NCBI RefSeq assembly: GCF_000373365.1 | Contig: NZ_KB891137.1 | Span: forward strand, 23,099 to 87,098 | DNA length: 64,000 nucleotides | Reading direction: 5' to 3' | Origin: Parafrankia discariae | Lineage (GTDB): Bacteria > Actinomycetota > Actinomycetes > Frankiales > Frankiaceae | Shown: positions 48,156 to 56,759 of the stretch, piece after piece | Numbering within the stretch: the stretch's first letter is position 1 | Layout: every line of letters begins with the position of its first letter | The notes under the pieces: model-generated | The model's input: only the letters and a program-made list of their open reading frames with translations | Database searches by the model: none | Told to the model about the DNA's origin: nothing | Program-made: the position numbers and the translations under genes

Positions 48156-48170
48156 TAACGTCGGAGAGTG
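48156..48170 (+). promoter_or_regulatory. Possible leaderless promoter of the TetR gene
   Basis: TAACGT at 48156-48161 fits an actinobacterial -10 (TAnnnT), and the GTG start at 48168 lies six bases beyond it. No properly spaced ribosome binding site is present. The transcript would then begin at or next to the start codon. Confidence 0.4.
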
Positions 48171-48902
48171 TCCTGGGCCGAACGCGCCGCCGACCGCTCA
48201 CCGTCGGTTCAGCGTTCGAGATCGCGCAGTATGCGTCAGGCGAGGGTCATCGTCGAGGCCGCCGAGCGGCTCATCCTGGTCAACGGCGCCCGTTTCACGA
48301 CGCAGGAGCTCGTGAAGGAAGCCGGCATCGCGACGCAGACCTTCTACCGGCATTTCACCGGCAAGGATCAGCTGCTGCTGGCCGTCATCGAGGACATCAT
48401 CGCGGACCAGACCGAGCGTTACGAGGCGTCCGCCCGGCATCTGCCGGACCCGGTCGCCCGACTGCGCCACTACGTGCGGTCCGCGGTGTCGTCGCTGAAC
48501 GCGCCGGGCTGGGAGGGTGCCGGGGCCCGGTTCATCCCCGCCGAGCACTGGCGCCTGCACCAGCTCTACCCGGAGGAACTGGCGCACGCCACCCGGCCGT
48601 TCGCGGACCTGGTCGCCCGTGAGCTGACCGCGGCGCGGGAGGCCGGCCTGCTCACCCCGCGGCACATCGAGCGCGACGCCACGGTGGTCGCCCGGCTGGT
48701 GACGTCCGTCTACCACCATCACGCTTTCACCAGGACGGACGAGTCGGCCGAGTCGATCGGCGACCACCTGTGGACGTTCTGCCTGGCGGCCCTCGGCGGC
48801 AGCCCACGCCCCGAACAGCCCGCCCTACCCCACCAGACTCCCCCCGGCCCGGCCGCCAACCCCCAGACCGAGCTAATCCCCAGACCGAAGCGAGTTGTCT
48901 GA
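48168..48902 (+). CDS. TetR/AcrR-family transcriptional regulator
   Basis: 244 residues. The N-terminal helix-turn-helix is clear: RVIVEAAERLILVNGARFTT, then QELVKEAGIATQTFYRHFTGKD. The C-terminal ligand-binding domain is helical; a disordered Pro-rich tail ends the protein. Start GTG at 48168, with an alternative Met at MRQARVIV. Divergent from the P450 at 46655, so a repressor of that gene, responding to a pathway ligand, is inferred. The 3' end runs into a long inverted repeat (48885-48937). Confidence 0.9.
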   Translation: MSWAERAADRSPSVQRSRSRSMRQARVIVEAAERLILVNGARFTTQELVKEAGIATQTFYRHFTGKDQLLLAVIEDIIADQTERYEASARHLPDPVARLRHYVRSAVSSLNAPGWEGAGARFIPAEHWRLHQLYPEELAHATRPFADLVARELTAAREAGLLTPRHIERDATVVARLVTSVYHHHAFTRTDESAESIGDHLWTFCLAALGGSPRPEQPALPHQTPPGPAANPQTELIPRPKRVV

Positions 48903-48937
48903 CCAGCGCATAGCGCGGCTGGGACAACTCGCTTCGG
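48885..48937. terminator. Bidirectional hairpin between convergent genes
   Basis: CCGAAGCGAGTTGTC (48885-48899) and GACAACTCGCTTCGG (48923-48937) are perfect complements with 23 bases between. The loop itself can pair (CCAGC with GCTGG, GCGC with GCGC). It covers the stop of the TetR gene and faces the stop of the acyl-CoA synthetase gene. No T-tract is present, as is common for high-GC actinomycete terminators. Confidence 0.65.
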
Positions 48938-48990
48938 CAACTCTCCACGCGCGACCCCGAGCGCGGATCCGGGCCCGGGCCCGGGCGGGG

Positions 48991-50529
48991 TTAGCGGGCG
49001 GCGGCGCTGTTCGCGGCGGGGGCGGGCTGCTCGCGGCCAGCCTGGTCGGGGCCGGGCTCGTCGCGGGCGGGCTCGTCGCGGGCGGCTACCAGGGCGCCGC
49101 GGTTGACCTTCGTCGCCTCGCTGCGGGGGATGGCGTCCACCAGCTCGACCGTCTTGGGGACCTTGTAGGGGGCGAGCCGGCTCTTCGCGTAGCCGATGAT
49201 CTCGCTCGCGGTGGGTGGCGCGGCGTGGTCGGCGGGTTCGATCACGGCGTGTACCCGGCGGCCCCACTCCGGGTCGCGCAGGCCGATGACCACGACGTCG
49301 GCGACCTTGGGATGGTCGATGAGAGCGGCCTCGACCTCGGCGGGGAAGACGTTGGCGCCACCACTGATGATCATGTCGACGCGGCGGTCCACCAGGTGGA
49401 GGTGGCCGTTGTCGTCGAGGTAGCCGAGGTCGCCGGCGCTCTGGAAGCCGTCCTCGGTCCGGTGCAGCTTCGGGGCGGCGCCGAGATAGTGGGAGCTGGT
49501 GTCGGAGCCGGGGGTCCGCAGGTAGATGTCGCCGATCTCGCCGGTGGGCAGCTCCCGGTACTCGGCGTCGAGGATGCGCACCTCGGTGCCCCGGATCCCG
49601 CGGCCCACGCTGCCCTGATGGTCCATCCACTCGTCGCCGCGCAGCGCGGTGAGGCCGAGGCCCTCGGTCATCCCGTAGACCATGTGGATCTTCTCGGCGC
49701 CGACCAGCCCGGCCCAGCGGTGCACCAGCGACGGCGGCATCGGGGCCGCACCCTGGGTGAACCACCGGATGCTCGACAGGTCACGCCCGTCCACGCCGGG
49801 CAGGTCGGCGATGCGTTGCAGCATCGTCGGCGTGGCGGTGAAGGTGGTGATCCGGTGGCGCTCGATGACGTCGACGACACGGGCGGCGTCGAACTTCTCC
49901 ATCACCACCAGGTGGTCGCCGCCGAGCAGGTTGTAGAGCGTGGTCAGCCCGTTGGCGTGGTACATCGGGGCCAGCACGAGCACCGTCTGCGGCCGGGGCA
50001 CCGGCCCCCAGCTCTCGGCGAGCGGCGTGGCCATCCGCGCGACGAAGACGGACGGCCGGTCGCTCACGATGACCTTGGGCGTGCCGGTGGAGCCGCTGCT
50101 GCAGATGCCGTGGATCTGCGGCGAGGTCGCGTCGGGCAGGTCGGGCACGTCGAGACGCTCGGTCGAGTCGATCCAGGCCAGATCCTCGCCACCGAGGTAG
50201 ACCCGAGGCTCGATGACCTCCCGGAGCCGGCCCAGCTCCCACTCCGGTACGTCCCAGCGGACCGGTATCGGCACCGCGCCGAGCTTCCAGGCCGCGAACA
50301 CGGCCAGGACGAACTGCGGCGAGTTGCGCAGCCCGAGCCCGAGGTGCTCGCCGTGGCCGAGGCCGCGCTCGGCTAACGCCCCGGCGAGCTGGCTGGAGCG
50401 CCGGTCGAGCTCGCGCCAGGTGAACGTCGGCTCCCCGCCGTCGAGCGCGATGTGGCGCAGGGCCGGATCGTCGGGGCGCTCCGCGGCCAACTGCCGGATG
50501 CGCCGGGCACTGCTGACCGGTTCTTCCAC
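48991..50529 (-). CDS. Acyl-CoA synthetase (AMP-binding, class I adenylate-forming)
   Basis: 512 residues. P-loop SSGSTGTPKV, A5 motif VYGMTEG, A7 SAGDLGYLDDNG, A8 DRRVDMIISGGANVFPAEVE and the A10 lysine segment SEATKVNRG. It activates a carboxylic acid to an acyl-AMP then acyl-CoA; the acid is not identifiable. A short Glu/Asp/Pro/Ala tail ends the protein. The GTG at 50529 has GAGGAG six to seven bases upstream and begins at the usual family N-terminus. Divergent from the long catabolic operon, whose CoA-ester chemistry it could feed. Confidence 0.92.
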   Translation of the reverse strand: MEEPVSSARRIRQLAAERPDDPALRHIALDGGEPTFTWRELDRRSSQLAGALAERGLGHGEHLGLGLRNSPQFVLAVFAAWKLGAVPIPVRWDVPEWELGRLREVIEPRVYLGGEDLAWIDSTERLDVPDLPDATSPQIHGICSSGSTGTPKVIVSDRPSVFVARMATPLAESWGPVPRPQTVLVLAPMYHANGLTTLYNLLGGDHLVVMEKFDAARVVDVIERHRITTFTATPTMLQRIADLPGVDGRDLSSIRWFTQGAAPMPPSLVHRWAGLVGAEKIHMVYGMTEGLGLTALRGDEWMDHQGSVGRGIRGTEVRILDAEYRELPTGEIGDIYLRTPGSDTSSHYLGAAPKLHRTEDGFQSAGDLGYLDDNGHLHLVDRRVDMIISGGANVFPAEVEAALIDHPKVADVVVIGLRDPEWGRRVHAVIEPADHAAPPTASEIIGYAKSRLAPYKVPKTVELVDAIPRSEATKVNRGALVAARDEPARDEPGPDQAGREQPAPAANSAAAR

Positions 50530-50975
50530 TGCATGCTCCTCTGACCTGACCTGACCTGACCTGGCGACGGCGAGCGACGACGGGCGACGGGGATCTCGGT
50601 GGTACGTCGGTGCGACCCCGGGCGAGGGGCCGCCGGGGCAGAGGCCGCCCGGGCGCGCCCGCCCGCCGGGCACGGCGACCCGCCGGCCCGGGGCGTGAGG
50701 ACGCCCCGGCCCGAGGCATGGCGACGCACCGGAGAGCTCGGCCGGCTCACCGCGAGGGATCGGGCAGCGTCTGGAGGCCGCCGGAGCGGCACCGGCCCGG
50801 GGCTGGCTCGGACCTGACCTTCGGCGGGTGGGTGAAATGCATGCTTGCAACCCCGATGTACGAAGTCAACCTCTAGTTTTTCGACATCGATGGACTTCCC
50901 AAAGACGAGAGTGCCGTTCTACAGTGACGCCGGACACGGTCCGCCGGAGCCGGCGCGACGGAGAGGAGGTGGCCG
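50530..50975. other. Divergent promoter region of the catabolic genes
   Basis: About 445 bases between the acyl-CoA synthetase and the CoA transferase. It contains a CTGAC microsatellite (50541-50563), a lower-GC stretch with TGCATGCTTGCA near 50838 and TACAGT (50920-50925) as a possible -10 for the operon. GAGAGGAGGT at 50961-50970 is the ribosome binding site of the CoA transferase. Confidence 0.45.
50541..50563. repeat. CTGAC microsatellite in the acyl-CoA synthetase leader
   Basis: Four perfect CTGAC units (50541-50560) plus CTG. On the minus strand this reads GTCAG repeats immediately before the GAGGAG ribosome binding site of the acyl-CoA synthetase. Confidence 0.9.
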
Positions 50976-52199
50976 ATGGACGAGGACGTTCCAGAGGGCG
51001 CGTTCAAGGGCGTGCGGGTCGTCGAGCTCGCCCAGTGGGTCTTCGTGCCCGTGGCCGGCGCGCTCCTGGCCGACTGGGGCGCGGACGTCATCCGGGTCGA
51101 GCGCCCGGAGGGCGACCCGTACCGGGCGCTGGCGACCCAGGGGATCGGGACCGACGGCGGCGGGGTGAACCTCTCGGTCGCCCTGGCCAACCGCGGCAAG
51201 CGCTCGGTCGCGCTCGACCTGCGCCGCGAGCAGGGCCGGGCGATCCTGCACAAGCTGCTGGAGACCGCGGACGTCTTCCTCACCAACTTCCGGCCGGGCG
51301 CGCTGCGCCGGCTGGGCCTCGACGCCGACGAGCTCACCCGCCGGTACCCCCGGCTGATCTACGCCCGCGGGCACGGCTTCGGCGCCCGCGGGCCCGACGC
51401 CGACCACCCCGGCTACGACTCCTCGGCGTTCTGGGCCCGCGGCGGGATGGGGCACATGCTGACCCCCGAGGAGCGGGAGTACCCGATCAGCCAGCGGGGC
51501 GCGATGGGCGACCGCAACGGCGCGATGGCGCTGGGCTTCGGCATCGCCGCCGCCCTGCTGGGCCGCACCCGCACGGGCAGAGGCACCGTCGTCGACGTCT
51601 CGCTGCTCGCGACGGCGATGTGGACGCTGTCCTCCGACCTCCTCGTCGCGCTGACCGGGCAGACCCCGCGCACCTCCAGCGGTCCCGGCGACGGCCCGAA
51701 CCCGCTGGTGGGCGCCTACCGGACGAAGGACGGCCGGCACATCCAGCTGGTCTTCCTGGAGTCCGACCGCTACTGGGCGCCGTTCTGCGAGCTGATCGGG
51801 CGCGGTGACCTCACCGCCGACCCGCGGTTCACCGACCTGCGGGCCCGCGGCGAGAACCGGGTCGCCTGCCGGGCCGAGCTCGAGGCGGAGTTCGCGACCC
51901 GGACCTTCCAGGAGTGGAAGGACCTGCTCGCGGGCATCGACGCGCCGTGGGCGCCGGTGCAGTCCGTCACCGAGCTGGTCGACGACCCGCAGGTGGTGGC
52001 GAACGGCTACGTCGGCGAGGTCCACCTCGACGGCGGGGGCTCCTACCGATTACCGACCGTCCCCGTCCAGTTCGACTCCCGGCCTCCCGTGCTCCGGCGG
52101 GCTCCCGAGCACGGCGAGCACACCGAGTCCGTGCTGCTCGAACTCGGCTACAGCTGGGAAGAGATCGCCGCCCTCACCGAGGCCGGAGCGATCCCGTGA
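50976..52199 (+). CDS. Class III CoA transferase (CaiB/BaiF family)
   Basis: 407 residues. Characteristic features are GVRVVELAQWVFVPVAGALLADWGADV at the N-terminus, LTNFRPGALRRLGLDADEL, and the GYDSSAFWARGG segment, where the Asp is the expected catalytic residue forming the aspartyl-CoA intermediate. It transfers CoA between carboxylic acids. ATG at 50976 with AGGAGGT five bases upstream. First gene of a same-strand run to 61816; its stop overlaps the next start (GTGA). Confidence 0.93.
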   Translation: MDEDVPEGAFKGVRVVELAQWVFVPVAGALLADWGADVIRVERPEGDPYRALATQGIGTDGGGVNLSVALANRGKRSVALDLRREQGRAILHKLLETADVFLTNFRPGALRRLGLDADELTRRYPRLIYARGHGFGARGPDADHPGYDSSAFWARGGMGHMLTPEEREYPISQRGAMGDRNGAMALGFGIAAALLGRTRTGRGTVVDVSLLATAMWTLSSDLLVALTGQTPRTSSGPGDGPNPLVGAYRTKDGRHIQLVFLESDRYWAPFCELIGRGDLTADPRFTDLRARGENRVACRAELEAEFATRTFQEWKDLLAGIDAPWAPVQSVTELVDDPQVVANGYVGEVHLDGGGSYRLPTVPVQFDSRPPVLRRAPEHGEHTESVLLELGYSWEEIAALTEAGAIP

Positions 52200-52702
52200 C
52201 GGCCGGCCCCGCGGCGGCGCCCGAGCCCACGCGGCCGGTGCCGGAGCCGGACGAGCGTTCCGCCCCGTACTGGGCGGCCGCGGCGCGGCACGTCCTCACC
52301 GTCGCCCGCTGCGCCCGCTGCTCCACCTATGCCGTGCCGCCGGACCACACCTGCCCGCACTGCGGCAGCACCGACCCGGGCTTCGCCTTCGAACCGGTGA
52401 GCGGTGCCGGGACCGTCCGTTCCTGGACGGTCGTCCGCCAGTCGTTCCTGCCCGGCTTCCGCGGCGAGGTGCCCTTCCTGCTCGTCGACGTCGAGCTCGC
52501 CGAACAGCCCGAGCTGCGCGTCATCGGCCGGCTCCTGGACGGCCCCGACACGCCGCTGCGCGTCGGCGCCCCGGTGGCGGTGGCCTTCGAGGACGTCGCG
52601 GACGGCGTCTCCGTCCCCGCGTTCGCCCTGGCCCGGCCGGGTGCCGGTGCCAGCACCACCGCCACCGGCACCGGCACCGGCACCGGGGAGGTGTGGTCAT
52701 GA
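52196..52702 (+). CDS. Zn-ribbon / OB-fold protein (DUF35)
   Basis: 168 residues. Rubredoxin-like zinc ribbon with CARC and CPHC, then an OB-fold (GAGTVRSWTVVRQ). DUF35 proteins act as obligate partners of thiolase-like enzymes, presenting acyl-CoA to them, as in the steroid side-chain aldolase complexes. Here it overlaps by four bases both the upstream CoA transferase and the downstream thiolase-like gene, so a DUF35-thiolase complex is strongly suggested. A Thr/Gly repeat tail (TATGTGTGTG) closes the protein. Confidence 0.9.
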   Translation: MTAGPAAAPEPTRPVPEPDERSAPYWAAAARHVLTVARCARCSTYAVPPDHTCPHCGSTDPGFAFEPVSGAGTVRSWTVVRQSFLPGFRGEVPFLLVDVELAEQPELRVIGRLLDGPDTPLRVGAPVAVAFEDVADGVSVPAFALARPGAGASTTATGTGTGTGEVWS

Positions 52703-53919
52703 CCGGGCGGTCGGGCTCCGGGGGCCGGCCTGGTTCCGGGGGCGAGGTGGCGATCGTCGGCTACGCGCACAGCGACGTCACCCGGCACGCGGGACGTCCG
52801 CTCGGCGCGCTCGCCGTCGACACGGCCCGCGCGGCGATCGCCGACGCCGGCCTCACCGCCGGCCAGGTCGACGGGTTCGTCACCTCGGCGCTGTTCCCGA
52901 CCGCCGGCGCGCACGCGGCCGAGGACGGGGTCAGCCTGGTCTCCGCCGACTGGCTGGCCCAGCGGCTCGGCGGCTCGCCGCGGTACGTGGCCGGCTTCCA
53001 GGGCATCGGCCAGATCCCCGGCTCGGTGGCACTGGCGGTCAACGCCGTGGCCAGCGGCGCCGCCGACTACGTCGTGATGCACCGCGCGCTGCACAACCCG
53101 AAGGGCAGCTACCACGCCAACCCGATGCGGACCGCCGGCGGCGCGCAGCAGTGGACGGTGCCGCAGGGCTTCTTCGGCCCGCTGTCGATGATCGCCCTGC
53201 CCTACAACGAGTACCTCCAGCGTTATGGGGCCAGCCGGGAGACGACGGCGGCCGTGGTCGCCGAGGCGCGCAAGAACGGCGCGCGCATCCCGTGGTCGTA
53301 CTGGCACGACCGGCCGCTGACGACCGAGGAGTACCTGGCCGCGCCGCTGCTGAGCGACCCGATCTGCCGCTACGACTGCGACATCCCGGTCGACGGGGTC
53401 GCCGCGTTCGTCTTCACCTCGGCCGAGCGGGCCCGTGACCTGCCGCACCGCCCGGTGTACGTGACCGGGCACGCCTCCTCGGCGCCGCCGCGGCGCCGGC
53501 TGCCGCTGCACTGGCCGCTCGACGACATCATGGCCGGCGGCACGGCGCTGGCGAAGCGGCTGTGGGAGCAGTCCGGGGTGAGCCCGGCGGACGTCGACCT
53601 GCCGCAGGTCTACGACGGCTTCTCGCCGTTCGTCTACTTCTGGCTCGAGGTCCTCGGCCTGTGCCCGGTCGGCGAAGCGCACCGCTTCGTGCGGGACGGC
53701 GGGATCGACAGCGACCGGCCCGGCGCGCTGCCGGCGCTCTCCGGCGGCGGGGCGCTGGGCAACGGGCGGATGCACGGCATCCCGCAGATGCTCGAGTGCT
53801 ACCTGCAACTCGCCGGCCGGGCCGGGGAGCGCCAGCGCGAGCGGGCGACCGTCGGCGTCGCCTGCGCCTCCTCGCCGCACTACGGCGGCGCGGTCGTCTA
53901 CAGCACGTCGCCCCGCTGA
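52699..53919 (+). CDS. Thiolase-superfamily protein, SCP-x / Ltp2 aldolase-like
   Basis: 406 residues. Thiolase fold visible in VAIVGYAHSDVTRHAGR, LAVDTARAAIADAGLTAGQVDGF split through helix 1, QVYDGFSPFVYFWLEVLGL and GGALGNGRMHGIPQMLE. At the place of the nucleophilic Cys the sequence reads VAGFQGIGQIPGSV, so the classical thiolase Cys is missing. Loss of this Cys together with a DUF35 partner is the state seen in Ltp2-type retro-aldolases. A C-C cleaving aldolase role on a CoA ester is inferred; a non-catalytic carrier role is possible. ATGA overlap with the DUF35 gene. Confidence 0.85.
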   Translation: MTGRSGSGGRPGSGGEVAIVGYAHSDVTRHAGRPLGALAVDTARAAIADAGLTAGQVDGFVTSALFPTAGAHAAEDGVSLVSADWLAQRLGGSPRYVAGFQGIGQIPGSVALAVNAVASGAADYVVMHRALHNPKGSYHANPMRTAGGAQQWTVPQGFFGPLSMIALPYNEYLQRYGASRETTAAVVAEARKNGARIPWSYWHDRPLTTEEYLAAPLLSDPICRYDCDIPVDGVAAFVFTSAERARDLPHRPVYVTGHASSAPPRRRLPLHWPLDDIMAGGTALAKRLWEQSGVSPADVDLPQVYDGFSPFVYFWLEVLGLCPVGEAHRFVRDGGIDSDRPGALPALSGGGALGNGRMHGIPQMLECYLQLAGRAGERQRERATVGVACASSPHYGGAVVYSTSPR

Positions 53920-53936
53920 CCCGGCCGCTGACCCGG
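53913..53936. repeat. 12-bp tandem duplication over a stop codon
   Basis: CCGCTGACCCGG at 53913-53924 is repeated exactly at 53925-53936. The TGA stop of the thiolase-like gene (53917-53919) lies in the first copy. Confidence 0.85.
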
Positions 53937-54050
53937 CCCGGCCCGCCGACCCGCCCCGCCGACCCCGGCCCGCTGATCCCGGCCCCCGCACCTCTGAACC
54001 AGTCACCCGACGCCCCGAGTGGGCATGCGCACCTAGAAGGGAACGAGCCC

Positions 54051-55520
54051 GTGGCAGCGATCATCGCGGAGCGCCGCTCGTACGTGGCCGGCACCTGGGT
54101 CGAGGGCGACGAGGTCCTCACCGTCGAGAACCCGGCCGACGAGACCTCGGTGGCCGATCTGCCGGCCACCCCGCTGGCCGAGATCGAGCGCGCGATCACC
54201 GAGGCCCGCCGGTCCTTCGACGAGGGGGTGTGGGCGGACCGCCCGCCGGCCGAGCGGGCGAAGGTGCTGGGCGCGTTCCTGGACTACTTCCAGTCCGCGC
54301 GGGCCGAGCTCGTCGCCACCATGGTCGCCGAGGCGGGCCAGCCCACCGGGTTCGCCGAGCGGGCGCAGTTCGGCGCCGGCCTCGGCCTGGCCCGCGGCAC
54401 CATCGACCTGTACCTGTCGATGTCGCACGAGGAACCCAACCCGGTGCCGCTGGACGACCTGGTCCGGGCCGGGGCGAGCCTGAGCTTCCGCCGGCACGAG
54501 CCGGTCGGCGTCGTCACCGCGATCACCCCGTACAACGGGGCGATCATCATGGCGATGCAGAAGATCATCCCGGCGCTGATCGCCGGGAACTCGGTGATCC
54601 TGCGGCCCAGCCCGCTCACCCCGCTGTCCTCGCTGGTGTTCGGCGCGGCGGCGGCGGCGGCCGGGCTGCCGCCGGGTGTGCTCAGCGTGGTGGTGGAGGC
54701 CGGCGCCGCCGGCGCCGAGCTGCTGACCACCCACCGGGCCGTCGACATGGTCTCGTTCACCGGCTCGACCGTGGTCGGCCGGCGGATCCTCGCCCAGGCG
54801 GCGCCGACGGTGAAGCGGGTCGCCCTCGAACTGGGCGGCAAGTCGGCCCAGATCTACCTGCCCGACGCCGTCGGGAGGGCCACCGCCGGGGCCGTCGCGG
54901 TCGTCGCCGCCACCGCCGGCCAGGCCTGCGTCGCCGCCACCCGGATGCTGGTGCCGCGCGAGCGCAAGGACGAGGTCCTCGACGCGGTGTCGCGCGCCTA
55001 CGGCACCCTCACCGTCGGGCCGCCCACCGACCCGTCCGCGAAGCTCGGACCGGTGATCAGCGCCGGTCAGCGCGAGCGGTGCGAGCGCTTCGTCCGGCTG
55101 GCGGAGGAGAACGGCGGGAAGGTCGTCACCGGCGGCGGGCGGCCCGCCGGGCTGGAACGCGGCTACTACTTCGAGCCGACCGTGCTCGACCTGCCCGACA
55201 ACGCCAACCCGGCGGCCCAGGAGGAGATCTTCGGGCCGGTGATCAGCGTCCTGGGCTACCGGGATCTCGACGACGCGGTGCGCATCGCCAACGACAGCGA
55301 CTACGGACTGTCGGGCCAGGTCTACGGCGCCGACGTGGCCGCGGCGGTGGGCGTCGCCCGCCGGCTGCGGACCGGGGCGGTCAACGTCAACACCGCTGTG
55401 TTCAGCGCCTACGCGCCAGGCGGCGGTTACAAGCACAGCGGCCTCGGCCGCGAGCGCGGGCCGGACGGCATCCGCGCCTTCCAGGAAGTCAAGCACCTCG
55501 CCATCGGCGAGCTCCGCTGA
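54051..55520 (+). CDS. NAD(P)-dependent aldehyde dehydrogenase
   Basis: 489 residues, full length. Catalytic Glu in ALELGGKSAQI, nucleophile Cys in GQACVAATR, cofactor loop FTGSTVVGRRI, and the C-terminal PGGGYKHSGLGRE and EIFGPVISV motifs. It oxidises an aldehyde to a carboxylic acid, plausibly one produced by the P450 or by the thiolase-like aldolase. The GTG at 54051 has AAGGGAA about nine bases upstream; the long frame starting at 53562 is a shadow. Part of the catabolic operon. Confidence 0.95.
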   Translation: MAAIIAERRSYVAGTWVEGDEVLTVENPADETSVADLPATPLAEIERAITEARRSFDEGVWADRPPAERAKVLGAFLDYFQSARAELVATMVAEAGQPTGFAERAQFGAGLGLARGTIDLYLSMSHEEPNPVPLDDLVRAGASLSFRRHEPVGVVTAITPYNGAIIMAMQKIIPALIAGNSVILRPSPLTPLSSLVFGAAAAAAGLPPGVLSVVVEAGAAGAELLTTHRAVDMVSFTGSTVVGRRILAQAAPTVKRVALELGGKSAQIYLPDAVGRATAGAVAVVAATAGQACVAATRMLVPRERKDEVLDAVSRAYGTLTVGPPTDPSAKLGPVISAGQRERCERFVRLAEENGGKVVTGGGRPAGLERGYYFEPTVLDLPDNANPAAQEEIFGPVISVLGYRDLDDAVRIANDSDYGLSGQVYGADVAAAVGVARRLRTGAVNVNTAVFSAYAPGGGYKHSGLGRERGPDGIRAFQEVKHLAIGELR

Positions 55521-55549
55521 GCTCGCTCCCGGACCGGAGGGAACCACTG

Positions 55550-56758
55550 ATGACGTCATCACTGCCGCTGGACTGGCTGATCTCCGTCGACGACCACGTC
55601 CTGGAGCCGCCGAACCTCTGGCTCGACCGGCTCCCGAAGAAGGACCACGACCGGGCCCCGCACATGGAGGTCGACGAGACGGGCATGGACTTCTGGGTCT
55701 ACGACGGCAAGAAGTTCCCCAGCTCGGGGCTGAGCGCCGTCGCCGGCAAGGAGAAGGAGGAGTTCAGCCCGGAGCCGCTGCGCTACAGCGAGATGCGGCC
55801 GGGCTGCTACGACGCCACGGCGCGCCTGGAGGACATGAACCGCGCCGGCATCCTCGCCTCGCTGTGTTTCCCGACCATCACCCGCTTCTGCGGCCAGCTG
55901 TTCTCGGAGGCCAGCGACCGTGAGTTCGGCCTGGTCTGCCTGAAGGCCTACAACGACTGGATGATCGAGGAGTGGTGCGGCAGCGCGCCCGGCCGCTACA
56001 TCCCGCTCACCCTCATCCCGCTGTGGGACCCGCGGCTCGCCGTGCAGGAGCTTGAGCGCTGCGCGGCAAAGGGGTCCACCACCTTCGCCTTCTCGGAGAA
56101 CCCGGCCCCGCTGGGCCTGCCGACCATCCACGACCGCGACGGGTACTGGGAGCCGGTCATGGCTGCCGCGAACGACCTGGAGATGGTCGCGTCGATGCAC
56201 GTCGGCTCCTCGTCGCAGGTGCCGAAGATCGCCCCCGACGCGCCGTTCATGGCGAACCTGACCTGGGGCGCGATGCGTACCTCGGGCGCCATGCTCTCCT
56301 GGCTGTTCAGCGGGATGTTCCAGCGGTACCCGAAGCTGAAGATCGCGCTCTCCGAGGGCGAGATCGGCTGGATGCCGTACTACCTGGAGCGCGCCGAGCA
56401 GGTGATCGACAAGCAGCGGCACTGGGTCAAGCGCGGGGTCCGCTTCCACGAGCACGGCGGGGCGGACGCCCTCGACCTGGACACCCTCGACATCCGGGCC
56501 AGCTTCCGCGAGCACGTGTTCGGCTGCTTCATCGACGACGCGCACGGCATCGCCAGCATCGACGAGATCGGCGAGGACAACATCATGTGCGAGACGGACT
56601 ACCCGCACTCCGACTCGACCTGGCCGAACTGCATCGACGTCGTGAAGAACCGGATCGGCCACCTGTCGGAGGAGGTCCAGTACAAGATCCTGCGCGGCAA
56701 CGCCGAGCGGCTGTACCGGTTCACCCCGGCCGAGCCGCCCGTGCTCGCGACGGCCTGA
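55550..56758 (+). CDS. Amidohydrolase-2 family metal-dependent hydrolase/decarboxylase
   Basis: 402 residues, paralogue of the protein at 18542-19750. Same landmarks: SVDDHVLEPPNLW, YNDWMIEEW, MVASMHVG (mid-barrel His), IALSEGEIGWMP and ETDYPHSDSTWP (Asp). TIM-barrel metal hydrolase or decarboxylase of the ACMSD group. ATG at 55550 with GGAGGG upstream, 29 bases after the aldehyde dehydrogenase. In an operon with CoA-ester and P450 genes it probably acts on a ring or side-chain intermediate; no direct evidence for the substrate. Confidence 0.92.
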   Translation: MTSSLPLDWLISVDDHVLEPPNLWLDRLPKKDHDRAPHMEVDETGMDFWVYDGKKFPSSGLSAVAGKEKEEFSPEPLRYSEMRPGCYDATARLEDMNRAGILASLCFPTITRFCGQLFSEASDREFGLVCLKAYNDWMIEEWCGSAPGRYIPLTLIPLWDPRLAVQELERCAAKGSTTFAFSENPAPLGLPTIHDRDGYWEPVMAAANDLEMVASMHVGSSSQVPKIAPDAPFMANLTWGAMRTSGAMLSWLFSGMFQRYPKLKIALSEGEIGWMPYYLERAEQVIDKQRHWVKRGVRFHEHGGADALDLDTLDIRASFREHVFGCFIDDAHGIASIDEIGEDNIMCETDYPHSDSTWPNCIDVVKNRIGHLSEEVQYKILRGNAERLYRFTPAEPPVLATA

Positions 56759-56759
56759 C

